Source of the DNA: Lantana camara
Taxonomy: Eukaryota > Streptophyta > Magnoliopsida > Lamiales > Verbenaceae
Direction of reading: 5' to 3'
Length of the DNA stretch: 64,000 bases
Assembly: GCA_037501455.1 (NCBI GenBank)
Contig: CM074860.1
Span: 47,502,501-47,566,500, forward strand
In this document: positions 12,276 through 22,399 of the stretch, one piece after another
Layout: each line of letters starts with the position of its first letter
Numbering within the stretch: position 1 is the stretch's first letter
Position numbers and translations under genes: made by a program
Notes under the pieces: generated by a model
What the model was told of the DNA's origin: nothing
The model's input: only the letters and a program-made list of their open reading frames with translations
Database searches by the model: none

Positions 12276-12660
12276 GTTGGAAAACACGAATCAGAAAGCA
12301 GCGGAATTTAAAAAATTTTTCCCAACAAAAGGATCTAGGAGTCGTAATCGTCTAACCAAATTCGTAAAGATAGAAAACTTACTTTTCTTTTGTTCTTTCT
12401 TGAAGCGTTTCAAGCCACCCAAGAACGCTCTTCTCGCGGCTTGATCCCCTCTCCTTGGTAAAGCTCGAATCTTCAAACTTCTAACTTGAAGTCTCTAGAG
12501 AAAGTCCACCAACTTGATCACAATCTAACTAGTAAGGATGCTAGTTCTCTAGTTAGTGTTTAGGCTTAACCTAGGGTTTAATTTCATCTTGGAGAAAGGA
12601 AGGTGTTCAACACATGAACCAAGAATTGTCTATTCCCTCTAAAGGGGAGCATGAGCTCCC

Positions 12661-12670
12661 CTATATATAG
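12661..12670 (-). promoter_or_regulatory. TATA-box candidate of the copia solo LTR
   Basis: CTATATATAG is flanked by GC-rich sequence (GAGCTCCC on one side, GAAAGGGGAG on the other). It is the most TATA-box-like site in this LTR, and its position fits a U3/R boundary for minus-strand transcription. Confidence 0.45.
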
Positions 12671-13012
12671 GAAAGGGGAGGGGCGGCCGAACCTAGTCCT
12701 AATGGACAAAGGATTTGGTCCCTCTCTCTCCTATTACTTGATGATCAAGTATTTTCCAACTTTGACTTTGAATTCTAATTCTAGTCAACTTTTAAGAGAG
12801 CTAAAAATATCCAAACTATTTTTGGATAATTTTATACTTTATTTATTATAAAATAAATAACTTATTTTTATATAATTAATTAATTCATAATTAATTAACT
12901 AGATTATTTTCTCCAAAATTAGACTTTCTTTTTAATTCAAAATTAAACCAAAGTCTATTAAATAATTAACTAATTAATTATTTAATATATATATATATAT
13001 AATATATATACA

Positions 13013-13065
13013 CACGTGTGTGACACGTGTCACTCACGTGAGCCACACGTGTGATTTCACACGTG
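13013..13065. promoter_or_regulatory. Five G-boxes (CACGTG) in 53 bp
   Basis: CACGTG occurs at 13013, 13024, 13035, 13046 and 13060, mostly as ACACGTGT. The first four spacings are exactly 11 bp, about one helical turn, so the sites lie on one face of the DNA. G-box/ABRE cores are bound by plant bZIP and bHLH factors. Position inside an LTR suggests an enhancer array for the copia-like element. Confidence 0.7.
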
Positions 13066-14544
13066 TGGAACCCTCTTGGCCCGATTAACTCGTTTAATCA
13101 TTTTCAAGCCTCAACTCATGTAACCAAGTTGTTGTGTGTGACCCTCTAGGTTCTTAATTCAATTAGCAGTGACCAGAATTAATTAATTCACTAATTAATT
13201 AATCAGTCCACAGATTAAACGACCATAGTCTAGCAACAGGTGTTTAACCCCTAGCTGAATTGGAATGTTCGGATTCGACAGAACCTTTAAGTCATTGATT
13301 CATGTGAGATACAATCCTCCTACTTACTATCTCTCAACCAAGATCTAGGGCAAGGGAATAATCAGAACCCTAATAATCCGGTCTTAAAGCTAAGTGCATT
13401 TCATATCCATTTGATCTCAATCCAAGAAACCCTTTTCTTGATGTCTTGATCTACTGCCTTGGCCAAGGACTCCATATGGCATATGAATGACTTACACAAT
13501 AAGAGATCACCTTGCAAATGCAAGTGTAGGTCCTTTCTTTATTCTCATTCACTTTCACGAGTCACGTGTGCAGCCCCAGCATAAGCCTTGAATCAGTTGT
13601 CTAAGGCGACACCCTTTAAAGCTTATACCTAAGACTACAGAGTTAACTCATAAAGTGACAAGGAACCTCAAGTCTAAGGATCAATTAATCACATCAATGA
13701 CTCGTGAGATATTTCCTAATCTGGAAGTTTCCATTTCTTGAAATAGAAACTTCCTTTCCCATTTAGGAATGTTCTCACACGGGGCGCCTCAGTGAACTCA
13801 CTTATTAAAGTAAGCACCCTCATGTATCACGCACGCATCAACTATACATTTTCCACCTCCATGAAACAAGGTGGTTCTTCTTAAGGGCATGATCCCACAA
13901 GCAAGCCTTAGAGGAGTCAGGTTGACACTCCCACTGTCTGTAGGACTCATCGGCTTGGAGTATTTTACTAATCATGACTTATGTGATATAGGGCTCGTTT
14001 CATGAACCATTTCACCTAAATGGCAGAGTCCTAAAGTCATCAGGATTAGGGGAGTTCTCATACATGCACAGATAAAGTAAACGCATACCAAACAAGAGCA
14101 TATAAAGAAGTGTTGCCTCAATTCGTTATTTCATTCAAAGATTGTCTGTGATTACAATAAGGAAAAGCACAAAGCGGATATACAATCGGCTTTCTAGGGC
14201 ACTATTCCTAACATTTTCGATGAATTAATTTTTCAACATTCCGAAGAATCACAAACGGATATTCCATCGGTTCATTTTTCGTTATTAATATATATACCAT
14301 ATGTTTTATAATGTAAATTTATTTTATTTTAATTATGAGTTTCGACGGTGTAATCCGTAGGAAAATTCCGTTGGAAATTCTTTTTGACGTTCCGATGGGT
14401 TACCGACGGATCGGTAACATTTATTTTAGTTTTTCCCATACTTTTATGAAAGCCCGTCGGAAAACCGTCGGTATTCCTTCGGAATACGGAAATTATTTCG
14501 TCGGAAAAACGCAGATTTGTTGTAGTGTTTATGTAATGAAATAA

Positions 14545-14854
14545 TGTGACACCCTGACTTTCAGGGCGTACAGGTATGACATATGTGCGCGATTTAAATT
14601 ATTTTAATTTTATATTTTTTATTATTTTAATTCTAATTTTATTTTGTTAAATTTAATTTGAATTTTCTTATATGAATAAATATGCCTTTTTGTTGAAATT
14701 TGCTTTGTTTGTGTTCGATTTGTGATCAAAATTTCGTGTCTTTCTGATATGTTGGAGTCTTATGAGTTATGAACTTGAATATATGCTCGTTATGTGTTTT
14801 CGGGTTTATATGTTGGGTTTTCGGGACTCGTTTTGTTGGGTAACCTAAAGGTGG
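14545..14854 (+). mobile_element. Gypsy LTR 5'-terminal fragment
   Basis: TGTGACACCCTGACTTTCAG at 14545 is a Tekay-type LTR start, followed by the GGGCGTACAGGTATGAC block seen in other LTRs here. After 310 bp it is interrupted by a CACTA terminus (14855). The rest of the element is outside the window, beyond the nest. Confidence 0.65.
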
Positions 14855-14882
14855 CACTACCAGAAAAACGCCCTATAGCAAC
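14855..14882. mobile_element. CACTA terminus cut by insertion of B
   Basis: CACTACCAGAAAAACG followed by 12 bases is a typical CACTA terminal repeat. Only 28 bp remain before element B begins at 14883. The other end should lie beyond the window, so this is inferred from one terminus only. Confidence 0.55.
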
Positions 14883-14960
14883 TGTAACGCCCCGTTTTCA
14901 ATTATACCTTACGTGATATTATGTGAATTACATTACTAAGTGTTTACATGAAATTTTATC
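14883..14960 (+). mobile_element. Element B 5' LTR, part 1
   Basis: These 78 bp from TGTAACGCCCCG to TTTTATC match 31465-31542 almost perfectly (CGCCCCG versus CGCCTCG). The last five bases, TTATC, are the target duplication of element A, repeated at 25058-25062. Confidence 0.9.
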
Positions 14961-17599
14961 TGTAACGCCCCGGTTCCGGATGAACAGGTAAGCACGCCAC
15001 GTGTGTGTTTTGAGTGTAGGATTTTAATTTCGTTCTTTAATTTCATAATATATTCTTACGTGACATTCATATTTTTATAAAATTCATGAAACATTGTTTA
15101 TATAAATTATTTGAATTCATATCATTGAAAATATTATTTCATGACACGGAAAAATATTTATTGCACGAAACAAGTACCGAGAGTGCTTTAATTACCGAAT
15201 TGTCCCTAGTTGGATATTTCTTCAAACTTTAGGGACTTAATTGCATAGTTTTCAAGGATCTAATTGACAATCTTTTAAAATCACATACACTTGATTACAT
15301 AACTTGACTTCTTCGAGGATGAATTGGCAAATTGGACATTTCACTCATTTCAAAATGTGATGAATCGTTATATCAACTCAAAGCTTCCATACCCTCATTT
15401 CATTCAAGAATTTCCCAACCTAATTGCTTCCTTCCCCTCTCGGTTCATCAAGCTAAAAAGAAAGAAGAGATTTTCTTCCATTTCATCAAGAATTTCAAGA
15501 GATTTTCCAAGCTTTGGGAGTTGATCATCTTCATCATCTACTTTCTTCATTTCTTTACTTTCAAAGGTGGGCTTTGCATGAATTGATGATTTTGATTATA
15601 GTTGACATAGCTAGGGTTTAGGAATCAGGGATCTTGTGGATTATTTGTTGAGCAAAGCCTGATTATGTGATCTTATACGGAATTATGGCATGATTTATAG
15701 CTTGAATATTTGAATATTGAGCTTGAATGATCAAGTATGATCATGAGTGTGAAACCTTGAAATCTTAATAATATGGTGTGCTTTGAATGATTAAGTGTTA
15801 TCCTATCACCTTTTGATCATATATGCATCATACTTCCAGAAATTATTGCATTTGGGGATCAAAAATTGGAACTTGGGTGCTTGTTTGTTGCTTCCCGTAA
15901 CCTTCCCCTGTTCTGCTCTGTTTCTGTAAGTTGCAAAAACAGGGAACGGCCGTTCCCAGCCTCAAGGCACAGTGGGAACGGGCGTTCCCCTCTTTTAAAC
16001 TAAAAGGAGGCGGCCGAGCATGGGAACGGCCTTTCCCATTTTGGCCTTGGTGCCGGAAGGGCCGTTCCCAGCTTCAACGTATTTTAAAATTGGAAATCGT
16101 TGGTACGATTTTGGGGCTTACGGGAACGACCATTCCCATTTACAAAGGGAGTCCGGAACGGCCGTTCCCGCCTGACTTGCAGAACAAAAGTTTCTGCATA
16201 AAATTACGAAAATAGCCCCTCGATCCGACGACTTCTTTGACCCCGAATTGCTATAATATGTGCTAATATGTAGTGAAACAACATGTTATCATGCCACATT
16301 GTATTTTCATCGTCATCTCGATACGTTTCCGCCGTTCGTCATATTTGGTCCATTTTAGGTCTTGTCTCACGTATACACGTCGTGTTTGCACAGGTCACGG
16401 GGTTGTGGACGAGGAGCAGGCTCAGTAGAGTATATCCTTGTCATATTTTGTAAGAGAAGGTGAGGTTTTGTTTAAGTAAATCGAACCCTATAACCCTTAT
16501 GTGCTACTTTCGGCCCAAAACATATTATAATTATAAACGTTTTCAAAGTTATAAACCTTTTAAACAAGAAAGCAATGATTGTCATGATTTTCAAGCAAGT
16601 TTGGCAAGTACATGATTGCACGTGGGCCCGAGGGTAATTCTTGAGCCAACCGGGAAAGCAAGGGCTGACGGGTAACTCCTGAATTATCCTCACATTGTTG
16701 GGATCACCCCCGAAGCCACTAGGAGATTAGTGGTGGAAGGAGTTCCGTGTTTAGAGGGTCATGTCCTCTACACACAACATGTCGTGGATAGTCGAGCCTT
16801 GCAAACTCGCTATCACCCGGAGGAAGAAGGAGACTGGGGATTAATCCAACATGTCGGGTTATCCTCGGGTTATTGCATGATTTCAAGCATGAAATTGTCT
16901 ATGTGAGCACTAAACGGAATTGTATGATCATGTATTGAATTGATAAAGCAAGCACGTATTGTCACGTTTGGTGTAAAGGTTGGAGAATCGCCCCTGCTCG
17001 CCGGGGTCACATGTTCATGAATTGATCAAGTTAAACTGTTAAAGTGATTGGTTGTAATCTCGGGCAAAGATTAAGTTTGTTGAATTATATATCCTTTTCA
17101 TTTCCAAAGTCTTCACCCGAGGCTACACCTTGCATGTGATATGTGTTATATATATTTATTGCCCCTCACCCAGTCTTCGGTAGACTGATACTCCACTTTT
17201 CAGGTACTTGAGCGCTTGGTCGTGCTAGGCGGGTGTCCAGTCGAGTTTTGCATTCTCACGAGTCTAGTACCATACCTTCATGTATAACACTTTTAGTATT
17301 TGTTGTTTTGATCGTTATTAGCCCTTTTGCGTACCTAAATATGTATATCATTAAGAGATGATAATGTATTGATAGTTAAGTTGGTATCTATACGTATCTA
17401 TGCGGTAAATATGGTACCTATATGTACGAATGATTTTATTGCTTCCGCTTTCATTATCATGTTACTTTGGTTTTGTTGGGGAGAGTGTCCATTATCACCC
17501 GTTCGCTATAGTTTTGGTTTATGTATGGACTTTCCATTTCATACGTGGATCGAGGCTATAGTGCGGGGGATGTGGTGCCCTGGGTGTTAGGGTGCTACA
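14961..17599 (+). mobile_element. Element A 5' LTR
   Basis: 2,639 bp from TGTAACGCCCCGG to ...GGGTGCTACA. It carries the palindrome cluster 15942-16168, GCTAGGCGGG at 17224-17233 and TGCGGGGGATGTGG at 17562-17575. Compared with the 3' LTR it has lost the CGCCTAGC-containing segment near 17485. The short frames at 15324-15586 and 15931-16215 recur in the other LTR simply because the LTRs are copies. Confidence 0.93.
15942..16168. repeat. Six-palindrome cluster, A 5' LTR
   Basis: Units lie at 15942-15957 (GGGAACGGCCGTTCCC, perfect), 15974-15989, 16022-16037, 16055-16068, 16122-16137 and 16155-16168 (perfect GGAACGGCCGTTCC). Spacers are unrelated to each other. Confidence 0.9.
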
Positions 17600-17607
17600 T
17601 CTACAGG

Positions 17608-17619
17608 TGGTATCAGAGC
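17608..17619 (+). other. Primer-binding site of A (initiator Met-tRNA)
   Basis: TGGTATCAGAGC begins eight bases after the LTR end and is complementary to the 3' end of plant initiator Met-tRNA, the usual minus-strand primer for these elements. Confidence 0.92.
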
Positions 17620-17852
17620 CCGGTTCCAAAACCAAGGTTCTCGAGTCGTGTCAAGTCAGTCTAGGTCGCACGGCATAGGATTATTTGATACTTGAGAGTC
17701 TGCATTTCGCTGAATTACTTGATTACTTGAATTTTTGCCTTACTTAAGCTATTTGATTTTTCCTGAATGTGTGTTCATTAAGATTGTTGAATTATATGCA
17801 CACATTTGCATTTATTAATCAAGCCACGCATGTGTAGTGATCTGATTTCAGG

Positions 17853-18542
17853 ATGGAGCACGGCACACACTCCAGTAACCGATCCTGGAGACATAGGCAA
17901 CATCATCATCGCCGGCATCATCGTCGGGAGAGGTCACCACCTCCTCCACCTGCCCAGGCACAGCCCCAGGATTTCATGAACGCGGTAGTGGGGCTAATTG
18001 ATCAGAGGCTACAGGACAAGGTTCCTCCACCACCTCCAGCACCAGTAGCACCTCAGGAGAACCCCATTTCTGTCATATTGCGAGAGTTTCAGAACCAGTG
18101 TCCCCCGAAGTTCTACAAGGGCGACGATATTCAGGCAGAGATGTGGCTGAAAGAGATCGAGAGGATCTGGCAGCTTATTCCTTGTGATACCCAGGAGAAG
18201 GCTAGCTGTACACTTACAGTTATTCAGGGCGACGCCTATTCATGGTGGGAGAGCACCCAGATCGTTTTGGAGGTAGCCGGGACAGAGATTACTTGGGAGG
18301 TCTTCGTACGGGAGTTCAGAAACAAGTATATTCCTCCAGCTTCCCGTACTCGTAGGTTGAGGGAGTTCACCGAGCTGAAACAGGGAGGAAGATCGGTGGG
18401 GCAGTATATCACCGAGTTCGAGAGACTTTCTCGCTATGCACCCAACATAGCGAATGACGACTTTCACAAGGCGATGCAGTTTGTTCAGGGATTGAGATTG
18501 GATATTCAGGACGCACTAAAAGCAGCTAATACGAGTACCTAG
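17853..18542 (+). pseudogene. gag: Element A gag, N-terminal part (broken)
   Basis: This 229-codon frame begins about 235 bp after the primer site. It has a His/Arg-rich start, a proline-rich stretch, then the retrotransposon gag capsid region (ISVILREFQNQ, AEMWLKEIERIW, YSWWES, FRNKYIPP, RLSRYAPNI). It ends at TAG (18540-18542), where element C has a Trp codon in the same context (NTSTWAK), so this is a nonsense mutation and not the natural end. Reading continues in frame to about 18790, where a frameshift precedes the zinc knuckles. Gag would form the cytoplasmic particle in which reverse transcription takes place. Confidence 0.9.
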
Positions 18543-18792
18543 GCTAAAGCTACCGCAAAAGCCCTAAAGGTTGAGGATTCTGACATTGCTAGGAGAACTA
18601 CTCAACGGACCGGACAGGCTTCGGGCTCGAGAGCAGGTCAGGGATCGAGCACGGGAAAGAGGCCGATGATTTACTCCGCACCTCCCGCGCAGAAGGACTC
18701 CGGGAAGAAGCTTAAGGCGACAGGGCCGTTACAGAGGGGTCCGAGAGCTCCAGCACCATCACAGCCGCCTCAGAAAACTGGGTTGCAGATTT

Positions 18793-19970
18793 TGTGGGCT
18801 TCCTACACACAACTATGATAACTGCAGACGTCGGTTAGGCTTATGTTTGATCTGCGGGAGTGACGGGCACATGGTAGACGGCTGTTCGGATCATCAGGAT
18901 CCGCCACCTGCAGGTCCGAGACCACTTGTGAGAGCTCGAGCGTATGCACTCGTTGGGGAGGAGCAGGATGTTGAGATAGACCCCGCCGCAGTAGTTGAAG
19001 GTATTATTTGCATCCATGGCACGAACATCCATACATTATTTGATCCAGGAGCTACACACTCCTTTCTTGCGCACTCTATTGCTATTACTTTACCTTTGCC
19101 TACTATGTGTACTTCTATGCGCTATTTAGTTAGTACTCCTTTCGGTAGTAAGCGAGAGACGGATCAGGTCTACAAGGATGTTCCAGTGGTGATTGAAGGC
19201 AGAGAATTTCTGACAGATTTTATTGTGATGCCAATGGAGAGATACGGGGCTATATTGGGGATGGATTGGTTATACAGACATTGTGCTACAGTTGATTGTC
19301 GGGCTAAGAAGGTTCAGTTGGGTTCAGAGGTTACCACGGGCTGTACTTCAAAGACCGTACCCCTACTTTCTTTTTCAGAAGCTCAAAAATTAGTCAGAGA
19401 TGGGGCTACAGGGTTCATTGCTTACATTCTGAACAAGCCCAAGAATCAGGTGAAACTAGAGGACACCGAAGTGGTAAAGGAGTTTCCCGAGGTATTTCCA
19501 GAAAAGTTGGATTCTTTGCCTCCTGAGCGAGAGATCGAATTTGTGATCGATCTTTTCCCGAATGCTGAGCCGTATTCAAAGACTCCATACCGGATGGCTC
19601 CAGCAGAATTAAAGGAATTAAAAATTCAGCTGGACGCATTGTTGGAAGTTGGTTACATTCGGACGAGCACTTCACCTTGGGGAGCACCAGTTTTATTTGT
19701 AAAGAAAAAGGACGGAACTTTAAGAATGTGCATCGATTACAGGGAGTTGAACCGGATGACTATTAAGAACAAGTATCCCCTCCCACATATCGAGGAGTTA
19801 TTCGATATACTTCAGGGTTCCAAAGTCTATTCCAAATTCGATTTAAGACAGGGATACTATCAGCTGCGAATCCGAGCAGAGGATATTCCTAAGACAGGAT
19901 TCAATACTCGGTACGGGCACTACGAGTTCGTGGTTATGCCGTTTGGATTAACTAATCCCCTGCAGCTTTC
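18793..19970 (+). pseudogene. pol: Element A zinc knuckles, protease and start of RT
   Basis: In a new frame, two CCHC knuckles begin at 18793 (TGT) and continue through [15 protein letters not shown]. The aspartic protease motif DPGATHSF is at 19042-19065. RT blocks follow: [36 protein letters not shown] and MPFGLTN. The frame is then lost at about 19956, where one base is missing relative to the usual APAAFMD sequence. Domain order PR-RT fits Ty3/gypsy. The upstream indel (about 18780-18793) separates it from gag. No functional polyprotein can come from this copy. Confidence 0.9.
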
Positions 19971-22361
19971 ATGGATATGATGCACCGGATTTTCAGGCCT
20001 TTCCTCGACAAGTTTGTGGTGATTTTTATTGATGATATTCTGGTTTTCTCAAAATCAGCCGAGGAGCACGCGAGGCATCTTAAGCTTGTTCTACGGACTT
20101 TGAAAGAGCATCAGTTGTTTGCTAAGTTTAGCAAGTGTGAATTTTGGATCGATCGGGTTTCTTTCTTGGGACATGTAATTTCGGGAAAAGGGTTGGAAGT
20201 CGATCCCTCGAAAATCGAGGCCGTGCTCAAGTGGGAGAAACCAAAGAATGCCTCGGAAATTAGAAGCTTCTTGGGATTGGCCGGTTATTATAGACGATTT
20301 GTTCAGGACTTCTCTAAGATTGCTGCACCGTTGACCCGATTAACGAAGAAGGATGTTAAGTTCGTTTGGGACGAGAAGTGTGATCAAAGCTTTAACTTTT
20401 TGAAAGAAAAGTTAGTCTCAGCTCCGGTATTAACACTACCCGAGGGTTCAGAGGAGTATGCAGTGTACACAGATGCTTCTAAAGAAGGCTTGGGTTGTGT
20501 TTTGATTCAGAAAGGAAAAGTGATCGCCTATGCTTCTCGAAAGCTAAAGGAATATGAAAGGAATTATCCGACACACGACCTAGAGCTTGCAGCCGTGATC
20601 TTTGCTCTCGGGAAATGGAGACATTATCTTTACGGGACTTCCTTTGAGATTTTCACCGACCACAAGAGCCTCCAGTACTTGTTCACACAGAAAGATTTAA
20701 ATATGAGGCAACGGCGTTGGATGGAAAAGTTGAAAGATTATGATTGTACAATTAAATACCATCCCGGGAAAGCAAATGTGGTCGCCGATGCACTTAGCAG
20801 GAAGGCAAGTGTATCGAGCTTGGAAATAAAGGAAAGCGATGAAGTTGCTCCAATTGTTCTAAAGGCTCGGGTTTCTAATATCACAATTCAGCTGGAATTA
20901 AAGTATCAGTTATTTGAGGCTCAGAATAGGGATCCAGAAGTTCAGAAGCTTGTGAGTAAGGCTAAGGATGATCAGGAGAGTGTGTTTGGGTTTGATGAGA
21001 CTGGGTTACTTCGGTTTAAAAACAGAGTAGTAGTACCTGAAGAATTGAAACGGGTCCTACTTGAAGAAGCTCACAAGTCAGCCTACTCAATCCACCCAGG
21101 AGGAAACAAAATGTATAAGGACTTGAAGCAATACTATTGGTGGAACGGGATGAAAAGAGACATGGCAGAATATGTGAAACATTACTTGACTTGTCAGAAA
21201 GTGAAAGCTGAGCACCAAAAGCCCGCAGGACTTCTACAACCGTTACCTATTCCCGAGTGGAAGTGGGAACAAGTAACGATGGACTTTGTTTTCGGATTAC
21301 CGAAGGTTAAAGGCGGGTTTGATGGAATTTGGGTAATCGTGGATAGATTTACAAAGTCTGCTCACTTTCTACCGGTCCGGATGTCTTATAAGATTCCAAA
21401 GTTAGCTGAAATCTATAACCGAGAGATTATCCGACTTCATGGTATTCCGGTGAGCATAGTTTCAGACCGAGACCCGAGATTTACTTCTAAGTTGTGGCAA
21501 GAGTTGCAGGCCGTTTTGGGAACGAAACTTAAGTTCAGTACAACATTTCACCTGCAAACAGACGGTCAAATTGAAAGGTTAATAAGCTATTTGGAAGATC
21601 TTCTTCGGGCTTGCGCGATGGATTTCCAGAACTCGTGGGCAGAACAGCTTCCTTTGATCGAGTTTGCTTATAATAACAGCTTTCAGGCTTCGATCTGGAT
21701 GGCTCCTTACGAGTTACTGTATGGAAGAAAGTGCCGATCTCCGTTGTTCTTCAACTTGGAAGAATGGAAATGGTCAAAACAGGAAGGGGTAAAGAAAGGT
21801 GAAAGATTCGAAAGGCCTTCCAAAGTCGTTCAAGCTATGATTGAGAAAGTACAAATGATTCAACAACGGATGAAAGCCGCGCAAGATAGGCAAAAGAGCT
21901 ATGCCGATAAGCGCCGAAGAGATCTAGAATTCGAAGTTGGTGACTGGGTATTCTTGAAGGTGTCACCAAGGAAAGGTTTCACCCGGATCGGGAAAGGAGG
22001 AAAACCTAATCCTTGCTACTTAGGTCCGTTCGAGATTCTTGAAAGAATAGGCAAAGTAGCCTATCGACTGGACCTACCACCGAGTCTTACGGGGATTCAC
22101 AACGTATTTCATGTTTCACAACTAAGGAAATATTACCCCGATGAGACTACGATTCTCCCCGTGGAAGAAGTTGAGCTGGAACCGAATTTGACATTTGTTC
22201 AGAGGCCGGTTAAAATCATGGATCAGAAATTTCAGAAATTGAGAAACCGGAGAATTCCCATGGTTAAAGTGTTGTGGAGAAGTGACAGAACCGAGGAAGC
22301 CACGTGGTAAACGGAAGATAAGATGAAACGGTTCCATCCGGAGTTGTTCACACAAGACTAG
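19971..22361 (+). pseudogene. pol: Element A RT, RNase H, integrase and chromodomain (broken)
   Basis: The 779-codon frame starts just after the 1-bp deletion. It holds the RT catalytic FIDD (20025-20036), RNase H ([24 protein letters not shown]), the integrase HHCC region, the DDE core ([23 protein letters not shown]), a GPY/F module ([11 protein letters not shown]) and most of the chromodomain (KIMDQK...[14 protein letters not shown]). The first cysteine of the zinc finger is Tyr (KHYLTCQK), so metal binding is probably lost. TAA at 22308-22310 truncates the chromodomain; the same frame then runs to TAG at 22359-22361. The chromodomain is thought to steer integration to heterochromatin. Confidence 0.92.
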
Positions 22362-22385
22362 AGAATCTGGGGACCAGATTCTTCT

Positions 22386-22399
22386 AAGGGGGGGAGAGT
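22386..22399 (+). other. Polypurine tract of A
   Basis: AAGGGGGGGAGAGT directly abuts the 3' LTR start at 22400. It would prime plus-strand DNA synthesis. Confidence 0.9.

Larger units (their letters stand above)
12275..14213 (-). mobile_element. Ty1/copia-like solo LTR inside the CACTA element
   Basis: It is flanked by TTTTC at 12270-12274 and 14214-14218. On the minus strand it runs from TGTTAGGAATAGTGCC (14213) to ...GTTTTCCAACA (12275), 1,939 bp. The TGTTAGGAATAGTGCC start is common among plant Ty1/copia LTRs. There is no primer site, PPT or gag-pol, so it is a solo LTR. A TATA-like ATATATAG sequence (12661-12670) and a dense CACGTG cluster (13013-13065) lie in it. Confidence 0.85.
11789..14527. 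mobile_element. Small non-autonomous CACTA transposon, split by a solo LTR
   Basis: The left end is CACTACAAGAAAATAGTG and the right end is the inverse ...TTGTTGTAGTG, with 3-bp target duplications TTT (11786-11788 and 14528-14530). Subterminal DNA on both sides is packed with short direct and inverted copies of TTTCCGACGG/CCGTCGGAAA, as CACTA transposases require. Without the inserted LTR the element is only about 0.8 kb and has no transposase, so it needed an autonomous relative. Orientation cannot be set without a transposase gene. Confidence 0.85.
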
